Virus record (IMG/VR): IMGVR_UViG_3300007963_000073
Coordinates: 1-20,436 of that record
Strand: one strand, 5' to 3'
DNA from: a virus
DNA length: 20,436 nucleotides
Below the pieces are notes generated by a model. It saw only the letters and a program-made list of their open reading frames with translations, searched no databases and was not told the origin of the DNA. The number at the start of each line of letters is the position of its first letter. The first letter of the stretch is position 1. Below, piece after piece: positions 1 to 10,000 of the stretch. Made by a program: the position numbers and the translations under genes.

Positions 1-1
1 A

Positions 2-670
2 GATATTCCTGCGCCTTCACAAAGGACAGTTGACCCTCAAGAACTTGTGGAATATCGCATGAGTCAGATGATGCAGCAGGATAATCCTTATATGGCGCAA
101 GCCATCACTCTGGCCAAACAACAGGCAAACAAAAGCGGTTTACTTAATACGACCATGGCCGCCTCTGCTGGTGTGGATGCCGCTATGAGAAACATCCTGC
201 CAATCGCGCAACAAGATGCCGCTACGTTGTTTACGCAAGGCATGGAAAATCAAAAGGCTGTCAATGAATTTTTGATGCAAGACTATCTAACCAAAACTAA
301 TTTTCAGTTAAATGAATTTGGCGCGCGCGTTACTACCTACAACCAAGCCTTGCAGCAAGCCTACGAAAGAAATGAGAAAGCGGTAGTTAGATGGTGGGAA
401 GCAACTCAGCGGAATCTTGATCGAGAATTTGATGTCTGGAAGACGCAGTTCTCGACTGAATCCAATCTTGCCTCGCAAGCAATAGGCTTGGAACACACTA
501 CTGGCGAAAACGCGAAGGCTTGTTCTCGTAATGCGGCTGCATCGCATGCCGCCACGATTCAAAAGATTGAGGCTGACTACGGAACCGGCAACTACAGCGC
601 TGAGTGGCGCGCTCACCAGATTAAGGTAGCCGAGAATAATTACCGCAACATGCTGGCATCCTGTGGCTAG
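2..670 (+). CDS. Probable virion protein, 3' part of a gene cut by the window edge
   Basis: The reading frame is open from base 2 to the TAG at 668-670, with no stop between the window edge and the first in-frame start-like codon (GTG at 47). The gene therefore most likely begins outside the window, and 47 is just an internal Val codon. The visible 222 residues are rich in Gln, Ala, Asn and Glu and look almost wholly alpha-helical, with no signal peptide, membrane segment or catalytic motif that I recognise. It sits directly upstream of the GNAT-like gene and the internal-virion gene series, and its stop overlaps the next start by 8 bases. That position suggests a structural or ejected virion component. 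The helical character does not look like a beta-rich tail nozzle. The role is inferred from context only. Confidence 0.75.
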   Translation, partial: DIPAPSQRTVDPQELVEYRMSQMMQQDNPYMAQAITLAKQQANKSGLLNTTMAASAGVDAAMRNILPIAQQDAATLFTQGMENQKAVNEFLMQDYLTKTNFQLNEFGARVTTYNQALQQAYERNEKAVVRWWEATQRNLDREFDVWKTQFSTESNLASQAIGLEHTTGENAKACSRNAAASHAATIQKIEADYGTGNYSAEWRAHQIKVAENNYRNMLASCG

Positions 671-1109
671 AGAAGCAACCCTCAAAGACATCCCCCAACT
701 AATTAACTTTATTACCCCGTTCCATGAGGACGGCGGATATAAAGACATCCCCTTCCAGAATAAGGTTGCTAAAACCAACCTGATACACATGCTTTCGTCT
801 CCAATGCACAAAGTGTGGGTGATTGAAAAGGATGGGGAAATTTGCGCTGCGCTTGGTGTGGTAAGCCAAGAACTGTGGTTTAGCAAGAGGCACTATGCAA
901 CCAACCTTTTCCTGTGCGCTAACGACAAGGGCAGGGGCACGGCTGGTTTCTTGCTTCGCAAATTTAAGAAGTGGGTTGATTCCAGACCCATCATCCAAGA
1001 CGTCACTCTCGCGGTTACTAGCGAAATCGGTAACACGGAGAGAACAGAACGTCTCTATCAAGCAGTCGGGTTTAAGAGCCTCGGCGGAGTTTATAGGTTA
1101 AACATATGA
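663..1109 (+). CDS. GNAT-fold acetyltransferase-like protein in the T7 gp13 position
   Basis: This 148-residue protein has the layout of a small GNAT acyl-CoA N-acetyltransferase. An N-terminal helical part is followed by strands around VWVIEKDGEICAALGVV (residues 51-67). A motif-A-like CANDKGRGTAGFLLRKF (85-101) would bind the CoA pyrophosphate, and the C-terminal ERLYQAVGFKSLGGVYRL (130-146) is typical of GNAT motif B. The start is a GTG at 663 that overlaps the upstream stop, so translation is probably coupled; no good Shine-Dalgarno is seen. It ends with an ATGA overlap into the next gene. In T7-like phages gp13, a small GNAT-related (DUF2833-type) protein, lies just before the internal core genes, and this gene has the same position. 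Whether it acetylates anything or only kept the fold cannot be told. Substrate unknown. Confidence 0.72.
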   Translation: MAREATLKDIPQLINFITPFHEDGGYKDIPFQNKVAKTNLIHMLSSPMHKVWVIEKDGEICAALGVVSQELWFSKRHYATNLFLCANDKGRGTAGFLLRKFKKWVDSRPIIQDVTLAVTSEIGNTERTERLYQAVGFKSLGGVYRLNI

Positions 1110-2086
1110 GTGGAATTTTTAAGTCAGTCAAGAAAGCATTCAAAAGCATAGGCAAGATTGTGAAGAAGGTGTTGCCCGTATTAGTGGTGGCAGCCGCTGT
1201 TTACTTTGGCGGCTCGTACTTAATGAGCCTTGGCGCTCAAAGTGGGTCCGCCGCCGCAATGTCCACAGCAACATCAGTATCTAAGTCGGCTGGCGTATGG
1301 AAATCTTTCCTTGGTGGTCTTGGCTCTGGAACAGCATCCTCCAATGCAGCAGCGTTTGCTGAAGCCTCTTATCAGGCAATGGGGGCCCTTCCAGTATCGG
1401 GTCAGGTTGCCGCAGGCACCGCTGCTGTTAACGCAGTCGGCACAGGGATGAAGGTTGGCGAAGCGGTAACGTTTGGAGTTAATGCCGCTCAGACGGCTTG
1501 GGGCTCTGGTTCAACTCAATCTGCTTGGCAGTCTTTAATCGGTGGATTCGGCGCTACTCCTGATGCAGTCGCAACTGTAGCCTCGCAAACCGCATTTCCG
1601 GCTTCTGGGAATATAGCCATGTCCGCTAGTGGAGAGGCTGTCAATGCTGCTACGGGCACTACTGAGGGGCTGGCTACTGGCTCTACAAATATGACACCTT
1701 ATTCTTCGGGAGAGCCGCTAATGACCGATGCTGGCGCAGGAACGGCATCAGCCGTCGCAAAGCCAGCAACAGATTTTGTAAGCGCTGGCCAAAGTGGGGA
1801 CTACCTCGGCAGCCTCCGAACCCAATCTACTGGGTTGTTTGATGTGATGCTTGAGAACATAAAGCAGGGTTCCGAGGAAGCCGCAAAGCGGCACACAGAG
1901 CGTATGGCAGCCATGAAGATGGGCTGGGCCATTCAGGGTGGCGGATTGATTATGAGCGGCCTTGGCGCTTATGCCAGCGCGAAAGATAAGGAGAAGGAAC
2001 TGGACAGGACCAGAAACTGGAAACCTACCGGAAATGAAAGATACACAGATGGCACTGCAATGTATCCAGATGGACTCATAACATGA
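1106..2086 (+). CDS. Probable internal virion protein with N-terminal membrane segment (gp14-like position)
   Basis: The 326-residue product starts with a basic amphipathic stretch (GIFKSVKKAFKSIGKIVKKV). A hydrophobic segment follows at about residues 23-45 (VLPVLVVAAAVYFGGSYLMS). A long Ala/Gly/Ser/Thr-rich low-complexity middle comes next, then a helical C-terminal part with a charged stretch near residues 245-310. This fits a small membrane-active protein carried in the head and ejected with the DNA, as T7 gp14 is, but I see no sequence motif that proves homology. It starts at ATG 1106, overlapping the upstream stop by 4 bases, and ends in an ATGA overlap with the next gene, so it belongs to a tightly coupled late operon. 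Alternative: a minor tail or head-completion protein. Confidence 0.7.
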   Translation: MSGIFKSVKKAFKSIGKIVKKVLPVLVVAAAVYFGGSYLMSLGAQSGSAAAMSTATSVSKSAGVWKSFLGGLGSGTASSNAAAFAEASYQAMGALPVSGQVAAGTAAVNAVGTGMKVGEAVTFGVNAAQTAWGSGSTQSAWQSLIGGFGATPDAVATVASQTAFPASGNIAMSASGEAVNAATGTTEGLATGSTNMTPYSSGEPLMTDAGAGTASAVAKPATDFVSAGQSGDYLGSLRTQSTGLFDVMLENIKQGSEEAAKRHTERMAAMKMGWAIQGGGLIMSGLGAYASAKDKEKELDRTRNWKPTGNERYTDGTAMYPDGLIT

Positions 2087-2718
2087 TCAACGAAGAGCAG
2101 GTAGTACCTGAACAACCGATGCCTGATCAAGGCGCACCCGTTCCGCCCATGACGCCAGAGCAGCCGGGTATGGCTCAAGGCCCTATGGGACCCATGCCCC
2201 CAGACGCAATGTCTCAAGGCATGCTTCAGACTCCTATGCAGAGTCAGGCTTTGGAAATGGATGATGAGTCTGCTGAACAGTCGGCAAGAAAGATGATTGC
2301 TTCATCGAAGAAAAAAATGTACGGCGATCAGTTTGATCAATTCATGGAAGTGCTTCAGGGTTCAGAGAACCTTGTCGAAGATTTGGCAATGATCTCACTC
2401 AATCTTCTTGTTCCAGAGGTCAGCGCTGTTGATTCACTGGATATGGGTATTCCTTATGACCACCTCATGGACGTATCGGCTGAGGTCGTATCGGAAGCAT
2501 ATGACATGGCTGTTCAGACTGGAACCTATCAACCGGGCTCTCAAGAAGAACTTCAGCGCAATCAGAACATCTCTTTAACGATGGTTGCTGGGGAACTTGG
2601 AAAGATGTTTGGAGCAGGCGGAACATTGCCTGAAGAGAGCGTGGTCGGATTCATCGATGCGGTTGCTGATGGCAACTACGACAACATCAGTCAGCCCATG
2701 GCTGGAGGAATGGTATGA
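2083..2718 (+). CDS. Probable virion protein with Pro/Met-rich N terminus
   Basis: The 211-residue acidic protein has a disordered N-terminal 65 residues dominated by Pro, Met and Gln (for example PMPDQGAPVPPMTPEQPGMA). A helical globular part follows from about residue 66 (SARKMIASSKKKMYGDQF) to the end. There are no membrane segments, cysteines or recognisable catalytic residues. It overlaps the preceding and following genes by ATGA, so expression should be coupled to both. Position between the membrane-segment protein and the 434-residue helical protein makes a virion or core-assembly role likely. I do not recognise the family. Similar proteins are common as hypothetical structural proteins next to giant ejected proteins in temperate podophages (general knowledge, not tested here). 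Confidence 0.7.
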   Translation: MINEEQVVPEQPMPDQGAPVPPMTPEQPGMAQGPMGPMPPDAMSQGMLQTPMQSQALEMDDESAEQSARKMIASSKKKMYGDQFDQFMEVLQGSENLVEDLAMISLNLLVPEVSAVDSLDMGIPYDHLMDVSAEVVSEAYDMAVQTGTYQPGSQEELQRNQNISLTMVAGELGKMFGAGGTLPEESVVGFIDAVADGNYDNISQPMAGGMV

Positions 2719-4019
2719 GCGCATTTGGTGCAGCACTATCAACAATGGGTGCGGGCCTGTTCCAGATGGGTCCGCAGATGGCGCAGGATCAAATATCTGC
2801 GATTGAGGCACAGGCTGAGGAAGCCAAACAGGCAAGAGCCGAGATGTTTAAGGTGACTGCCATGGCTATGGATCAGTACACCAACCAGATTCAAATCTCC
2901 CAGAACCAAGAAAAGATCGACTTACTCCGCAATGAGGACACAAGAAAGCAGGCCGACTTTGAATCCTCTCAGGCCGCTGCGAAGGCTGGCACTTGGGAGT
3001 GGAAGAAAATTGAGAATCGGACTGCTACTCAAAATCAACTTACGGGAGAAATTGAGTCTGTTGAAACTCAGCCAACATACGGCTGGCAAAACAGCGTCTC
3101 TATGGAGTTTGTTCCGTATAACCCGGGCCAGACAAGTCCTGATGGGCAAGCCGCCCCAGTTATAGGAAGTGGTGAAACTCTAACTTTTGAAAGCGAAGCC
3201 GCAGTTAAAAAAGCAATCAAGGATCAGTTAACCGCCCGGTTCGCAGATCAGCCGGATAAGTTGAAGGAATACACGAGCGCAAGCAACATAAATCGTCTGT
3301 TTCAGCAGGGCATCCAAGCAAACCCTCCGCTGTTCGTTATTGAAAAACCGACAAAAAGCAGTGCAACAAAAACAGAAGCGGGAAAAGTTACAGAAAGCAA
3401 GACTGTCACAACCGCGAATAAGCGGTTTATCGAGGAAGCCGTTACCCCTGAACTGGCAGCAGCCGGGGCAGCGGTAAACGACGAAAGAGTTGCGCAAGCA
3501 AACGTAACTGGTGGGTTAGGCGCATTTGCTGAACAGGCGAAGGCAACAAATGCGGCTCTGGTTGCAGAACAAAACGCAGCAGCCCCAACGGTGACAGGGG
3601 CAGACGCAGGGCTAATTACGGCCCCACTAACAGGGCAATCCCCCGCATACGGACAGGCTGAGGTAGCAGGCCAAGTCATGGGTCAGCCAACCGCTTCTGT
3701 TACTGCTCCAATAATGAGAGGTAGTCAGCCAACCGATTCCGCTACTACTTCGGAGCCAGTGGTATCCAGTGTCATTGGGGCAGGTGATGTACCCACCCAA
3801 AAAGAGGTTTACGAATACGACGCTGAAGAATCTGCTGCCTTTATTGATGAACTGATTGCAGGCATGCAGGCTGCCAATATTCCTAAAGAAACGATATTGG
3901 AGGAACTTAAAAAAATAATGACTGGTCTTTCAAAGGATGCAGCCGGTGCTAACAGTGTGTTTGCAGACGTCTTGGCCAGAAAGTACACCGCGTTATTAGT
4001 TCCACCATCGGGCGCTTAG
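2715..4019 (+). CDS. Probable internal virion protein, helical (gp15-like position)
   Basis: The 434-residue protein opens with a small glycine/alanine-rich stretch (MSAFGAALSTMGAGLFQMG). A strongly predicted coiled coil covers residues 20-95 (Gln/Glu/Ala-rich, QISAIEAQAEEAKQARAEMF). A mixed middle follows, then a Ser/Thr/Ala/Pro-rich linker around residues 290-355 containing a short near-repeat (GQPTAS / GSQPTDS, from a repeated 12-bp GTCAGCCAACCG). The C-terminal helical part (residues 360-430) closes it. Its place directly before the giant ORF matches T7 gp15, the middle member of the ejected core, but I see no direct sequence proof. ATG 2715 overlaps the upstream stop by 4 bases. The next gene starts 3 bases after its stop. 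Confidence 0.7.
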   Translation: MSAFGAALSTMGAGLFQMGPQMAQDQISAIEAQAEEAKQARAEMFKVTAMAMDQYTNQIQISQNQEKIDLLRNEDTRKQADFESSQAAAKAGTWEWKKIENRTATQNQLTGEIESVETQPTYGWQNSVSMEFVPYNPGQTSPDGQAAPVIGSGETLTFESEAAVKKAIKDQLTARFADQPDKLKEYTSASNINRLFQQGIQANPPLFVIEKPTKSSATKTEAGKVTESKTVTTANKRFIEEAVTPELAAAGAAVNDERVAQANVTGGLGAFAEQAKATNAALVAEQNAAAPTVTGADAGLITAPLTGQSPAYGQAEVAGQVMGQPTASVTAPIMRGSQPTDSATTSEPVVSSVIGAGDVPTQKEVYEYDAEESAAFIDELIAGMQAANIPKETILEELKKIMTGLSKDAAGANSVFADVLARKYTALLVPPSGA

Positions 4020-4022
4020 TTA

Positions 4023-7000
4023 ATGGCATCAGAAAATAATCTTAGTGTATTTGATCTTTTCGGTTCCTCGCCCCAGCCTCAACAGTCATCTGAAACGCTT
4101 TCCGTATTCGATTTATTTGGGCAGCCAGCAGCAGAGCAAGAACCAGATTATGAATCCTCTGGATATCTTTCTGACTTACTGCATGCTGGGGGAAGTGGCC
4201 TAGAGCGAACAACGGCTTCATTGCAAGCCGTATCCATGCTGGCTGGTGGCCCAGACATGGCTGACAACATTGCTGAGTATTACCGAAACTCAACTCAGCC
4301 AGAGTACATGGATGCGTTCAATCAAAGGTTGGCTGCCGCTTCTACACGTTGGGATAATGCTGAGGGCTGGTGGGAAAGTTTGGGGGCACTTGGCGGCGGT
4401 GCCTATCAGATTTTGCGCGACCCCAAGGCGCTTTCCTACTCAATTGTAGAAAACGCTGCGAACTTCCTCCCATCTTTAGGCACGGGTATAGCGGGCGCTA
4501 AGGTGGGAACAATGATTGCCCCCGGCGCTGGCTCAGGTGTTGGTTTCCTGACTGGAATGAGTGCGGGAACCATCGCGACTGAACTTGGTCACAAGACCTT
4601 GGAACTGGCGAGAGAGTTTGGCGCTGACGTAACGGACGCTGATAGCCTTCGTTCTGTGTTTGCGGACAGCGATTTCAGAGCGGAAGCCGCAAAACAAGGT
4701 CTAACCAAAGGTGCAGCAATCGCGCTCGTAGATGCGCTCTCGTTTAAGTTGGCAGGGCGTGTTGTTACAGCCCCGGGTCGAGAACTTAATAAGAAGGTAG
4801 AAAAAGAACTGATGGATGCTGGCGCGGATATCGCTGATCCAGCATCTGTTGCTAAAGCCTATGCCAGACCAGATGTTGCGGAAAAGATTGCTGCGCACAC
4901 TGAGAAATACATTGCCAAATCAAATAGGCTCACCCCGAAAATTGGCAGAGGTGCAGCAGCGCTTGGTTTGGAATCTACTGGGGAAGGCTTCGGAGAACTA
5001 AGCGGAGAATTCCTCGCTTCAGGTGAAGTCAAGCCTATTGATGCTTTGCACGAAGCCTTTGCGGGAATGGGGCAAAGTGCTGCACAGATAGGAATATCTA
5101 AGTCGCTGTCTGCCGGGAAAAAGCAAACCCAGAAGTTATTGCAGGAAGCAAGAAAGGCTCAGGTAGATAAAGTCGCGCAGGGTAAAGACTCGCAAATCGA
5201 TCCCGGTGCGTTAAATGAAGCGCTAAGGCAAAGGCTTGACGACGTTGATACCGTCCTTGAGCGGCAAGAGGGCCTAGCCCCGATTGAAGTCGCAGAGATG
5301 GAACGAGAGGTTGGAAGGGTGGACGCTACGACGCCTCTTGAGTCGGTAGTCAGCGCTTTACCTGATCTTCCCAACTATGAGACTTACAAGGGACGCTTAC
5401 AAGGAGCGGTGAGAGAACTTGAGGGTGACTCCCTTGTTATGTATGCCCCGCTCACTAAAGAAGAGCAAGCGGCAATGCAGGCGGGAGGTGGGCTTAAACG
5501 CGCCGTTGTTGCCTCCATAGCAGAAGAGGGCGTAACTCCCGGGGCCAATCAGTCAGTGGCGCGCGTTTCAGTGCCTACTGAAAACGTCTTGTTGAAAGCG
5601 AATTGGTCGAGAGGCCAGTTAATGATATCGCCTGACAATGTTGCGCTTGCTCCGTTAGTCTCGCCGCAGCAGGCAGTTCAGGAAACAGAAGCAGCGCAAG
5701 ACCTAGGCCCAGCCCTTGAACAAGAGCAGGCTCGTCTCCAGCGTGTACAGGCTCAGGCCGCACTGGAAGAGCAGGCTGAACTAGGTACTGCGGAGGGCAG
5801 AGCAGAGCGCGCTGAGAAGGCCCCCACGGTCTCCGCAAAACGTGCAGCCACGATACGTCGTGAAAGCAGGGATTTCCTCAAACGGCTTCCGGCTGACAAA
5901 CTTATTACAGGCAAGGGCAGGGTAAAAGGCGATCCTCGGAAACTGACTACCAACGAACTTCGTAAGGTTGTTGATAAGTACAACATTCCGGTAGAGCGCA
6001 ACCTTAGTCAGTCAGAACTTCAGGACGTCGTTCTTTCTTATAAGAGAGCGCTGGCAAAGCCGACTGGCCCTTCTATCAATAAAGTCCTCAGACCCAAGGG
6101 GTACCGACTCAGCCGCGTCTTCAATAAAGAGACCGATGCGCATGAGATTCATCTGGTCCCAGTCAAGAACAAGCCTAGATTAGCCAATCCTGTTCTGACG
6201 GCTTCATCCGTTGACCAGATCAGCATTCCAAACTACATCGACCTGATCGATGACCGACTTGCTGAAACAGGGGTAACAAGGTCCGATACGGCTCGGGTTG
6301 CCACTCAGTTACAGGACGCCAAAGCGGAGCGTAAAGAAGAGGGAAGACGGGTGGCTCAGGCAGCCCGTGAGCAGGCCGCTGCTGAGAAGAAAGGTAAGCC
6401 TACTATAAAGGAGGCAGTAAAACAGGCCGAGGAGCAGTTTGTTACTCGTAATAAGTCAGGGGTCCGTATAGATGAAGCAGGACTTCAGAACTTTGCCGAT
6501 AGCCTTCAGGAGAAGGAGTTCTGGACAAAGAGGCTGACCAAGGAGTTTGATGCCTATGTAGAGCGCCTACGTCGAGAACAGGCTTTGTCTCAGGCTCCTG
6601 TAATGCCGATAGGCCCGCTCAAAGGGCGTAGAACTGTTTTCTTTGAAGCCGTACCTGATACATCCCTTCCAGAGTACGAGCCTATCCGTCAGTTGGGTTA
6701 CGTCCAGCGGGAGAACTTTACCAACAGAGCAGCCAAGTTGCTTCAAACCCGTAACGGCACCGATGCGTTACTGGGGAAGATAGCCAACATATACGTCAAG
6801 CAGAAGCCCGGAGTCGGCGGTTACGAGAAGACTGTTAACCCCAACATCTTGATGACCCTGTCACCTAAGAGTGATACGAATCAAATCGCTGACGTTTACT
6901 CATGGGCAGTCCAGTACATCTTCAGACAGGCTGCTGTTCCATGGGCTATTCCTGACAACTCCTTGGACGTAGACTCGGACGCGGTCACTGTAGGAGCCCA

Positions 7001-10000
7001 CTTTAAGTTCAAAGGAAAAATAGGTGGAGCATCAGAAGCGCTTTTCTACAAAGAACTTCGTGAGAGCCTTGGCGTTGATTCTGGCTACACAAAAATTTCT
7101 CCTACGGATATAATTGTTCTCAACTTCGACCTAGACAAATCAAAGTTCGCAAGACGCATAGGCAGGTTCAATGGCAAAGCAAGCAAAAAGTTCGGGTTCC
7201 AAACAGAGTGGTTCACCTCGCGAGGGGAGTACCATGAAGCGAACTGGAATGAAGACCCATATGGAGAAAGTATCAGGGATAAAATTCGCGAAGCCGGATT
7301 CTCCGATCTACTCCCATTCCTTGATAGTCGGTTCGCGGCATTTAACAAACTCGCCGCAGAGTACGGCGTCAAAGTCCCAGAAGAAAAAGCAACTCAAGAA
7401 GATGGCCGACCAAGTAGGCCGCGAAGCGATAGAGGCGCTAGAGAACCCCCGCTAGACGCCGAGACCAGCCCCACCAAAGCCCCCGATCAGGGGGCTTTTT
7501 CTTTAGAGTCTCAGATACGAAAAATCGAGGCTCAAATAGCAGAACTTGACCCCGAGTCAGAGTCCGGTTTAATACAAGAACTAATCTTTCAAAGAAACTT
7601 CTTACTTGAGGAAGAAGCCCCCGATCAGGGGGCTTTTTCTTTAGCGCCGGAAGTAAAGAGCGATGAAGTTGTTCTTGTACATTACTCCCAGCAAAAGAAC
7701 CTCACCAAAACTGACCCCTCCTACCACGGCACTGGATATCAAGGCGCTGAGAAGAAGCGTAAGGAATCCTTTCCCGACACCTATGTAGACCGAACCTATT
7801 TCGGTTTTCTTGATTACCGCAGAGAAGGGGGCCTCGGCCCCAACCAGTATCAGGCAAAGATTCCGTTTGCGCGGCTGTATGACTTCGCTCGTGACCCTGA
7901 TGGACTAAACACTGCTACTACCTTTGATCGAGTCAACCGTTATGAACAGGCCATCAAGAACGCAGGCTATGCGGGTTACTACGTCAAAACGGGTAGGGGA
8001 ACAGTTGCTGCTGTCTTTGAGGAGATTGAACTAGAAGCGCCCGGAGCCTTCGCATTACTTCACCACGGCACACCCGGCACATGGGCATCAGGAGTTCCAG
8101 ACCTGAACTTCTTGGGAAGCGGAGAAGGAGCGCAAGCATTTGGCTGGGGCATCTACTTCGCACAGCGTAAAGGTGTTGCAGAAGATTATTGGACTACGTT
8201 ATCCCCCAAACAGTACTTTGTTGACGGGAAACCATACGATGTTACAAATCAAAAAGATCGTATATCCGCTTCTTATGCCAGAAACGAAGAGCGAGGGATA
8301 CTCCAACTCAAGCAAGAATTTCTTGATGACTCTTTTAATCAAGGCGATGAACTTCAGGCAGAGATTGACCCCATCAGACGATTCCTTCTCGATCCAGATA
8401 ACTTAGAAGAATTTAATAGGTTAGTTGCCGAGAGGGAAAAAGTCGCTGATAAAAGAGACAGGACATTAGAGCAGTTTGACGAAGCCAAAAATACAGAGGA
8501 AGCACTCAAGGCTCTTGGCAGAGACGCAGACGATTTACACAATGCCATCCTTGACGTAGTCGCTCCAAATTTAAGTACTTTGGGTTATCTGGCCGAACTT
8601 GAGTTTTCGTCTCAGGAGGCCGCTAAACAAACAGCCAAAACGGATCAAGATTATTTAAATCGCGCTAGAAAAGATCGCAGTCTCATCGGCAAAATCACCA
8701 CAGAGCAGGGAGGCAACGTTTATACCGTCGAGTTAGACGACAGTGTTATCGACAACTTGCTCGACTGGGATGCGCCGTTCAGCAAGCAGCCACCAAAGGT
8801 AAAGGCTGCGTTGGTTGAGTTGACAAGAAAAGCAGTTGGTCTTTCAGAAGCAAAAGAATACTTCGCCATTGAGGACAAAGATTGGGGCGCACTGACTCCA
8901 CTTCAAAAACAAGGTTACGTTGACGAAATTTCTGAAAATCTAAGTCTAAGTGTCAAAAATAACGATACAGGCGCAACGCTGTACAGAGCCCTTGAGCAAA
9001 TTTTACAGAGCAAAAAGAACGCATCCCTTGCGCTTAATTCACTAGACGTTCCGGGGCTTAAATATTACGACGGCGTTTCAAGAAGAGCAAAGAAAGGGAC
9101 TCACAACATTGTTCTTTGGGATCAGGACACCCTAAATACACTAGAGGTCCCCATACCAGACAAAACGTTCTGGTCACTTGAACAAAAGCCCGCCTTGAGC
9201 GGGCTTTCTACTTCTAAGGCCAGAGAGGTTCTACAAAAGCAGTTTGGCCCCGTCGTAGACAAACTTGAAAGCGAAGGTATTCTCGAAATCGTCAGGTCTG
9301 TAGAACAGGTTCCACAGGAACTGATTACGGGTGATGCAGCGCTAAGGGTTAGAGCGGTTTACGACAAGCGAACCTCTAAGACTTATCTGATTACCAGCAG
9401 GCTTAACGAAGGTAATGTTGGGAAGATACTTCTGCATGAGGTTGGCGTCCATTATGGTCTCCGACGCATGTTGGGCGACAGGTCTTACGCTGAACTTATT
9501 CTGGACATTAACAACCAGAAGGACGGAGCGCTCAAACCCTACTTTGATTACGTCAGGGAGGCTTACGGAAGCAGGCTGCAAAACGAATCTTCTGACGCTT
9601 TTGTTGAAGAGGTTATCGCCCGCATTGCTGAAGACACCAGTGAGCAAACTCTTTCGATAAGAGGACAGATTTGGGTTGCTGTTCGTGCATTCTTAAACAG
9701 GTTATTCGGCACCAATTTTAAGATCACTGATCGAGAAATCGGCTACATCATTCGTGGTGGTTCAGGGTTTGTGTCTGACCTGTTACGTCAAAAGGGCAGC
9801 CTCAAAACAGCAGCGGATCAAGGCTACACGCCTCCGTACATGCTGCTTAACGACTCTCCCGCGTTTGGGCAGAGAACAATCGGCTTTCCTGAATACACGC
9901 AGCCCATCAGGGACTTCACCGCGCGTCATATCCAGTACAGGGTAGCAAACCCGGACGGAACCAAACTCCCAAGCAAGGAGGAAGCGCAACTCCGCAAAAA

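Noticed and set aside
47-670. GTG at 47 as the true start of the first gene
   Set aside because: The frame is open upstream to base 2 without a stop and there is no Shine-Dalgarno before 47, so the gene is better described as cut by the window edge.
308-886. Long minus-strand ORF (192 codons) opposite the first two genes
   Set aside because: It shadows two well-supported plus-strand genes, has no motif or ribosome site and fits no operon on that strand.
3302-3679. Minus-strand Ser/Ala-rich ORF inside the 434-residue gene
   Set aside because: Composition mirrors the low-complexity plus-strand gene; no context or start signal supports it.
7476-9213. Reading frame disruption or gene boundaries at the in-ORF hairpins
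   Set aside because: The 3057-codon frame is uninterrupted across all three, and no start codon with ribosome site is seen directly after them, so separate genes are not supported.
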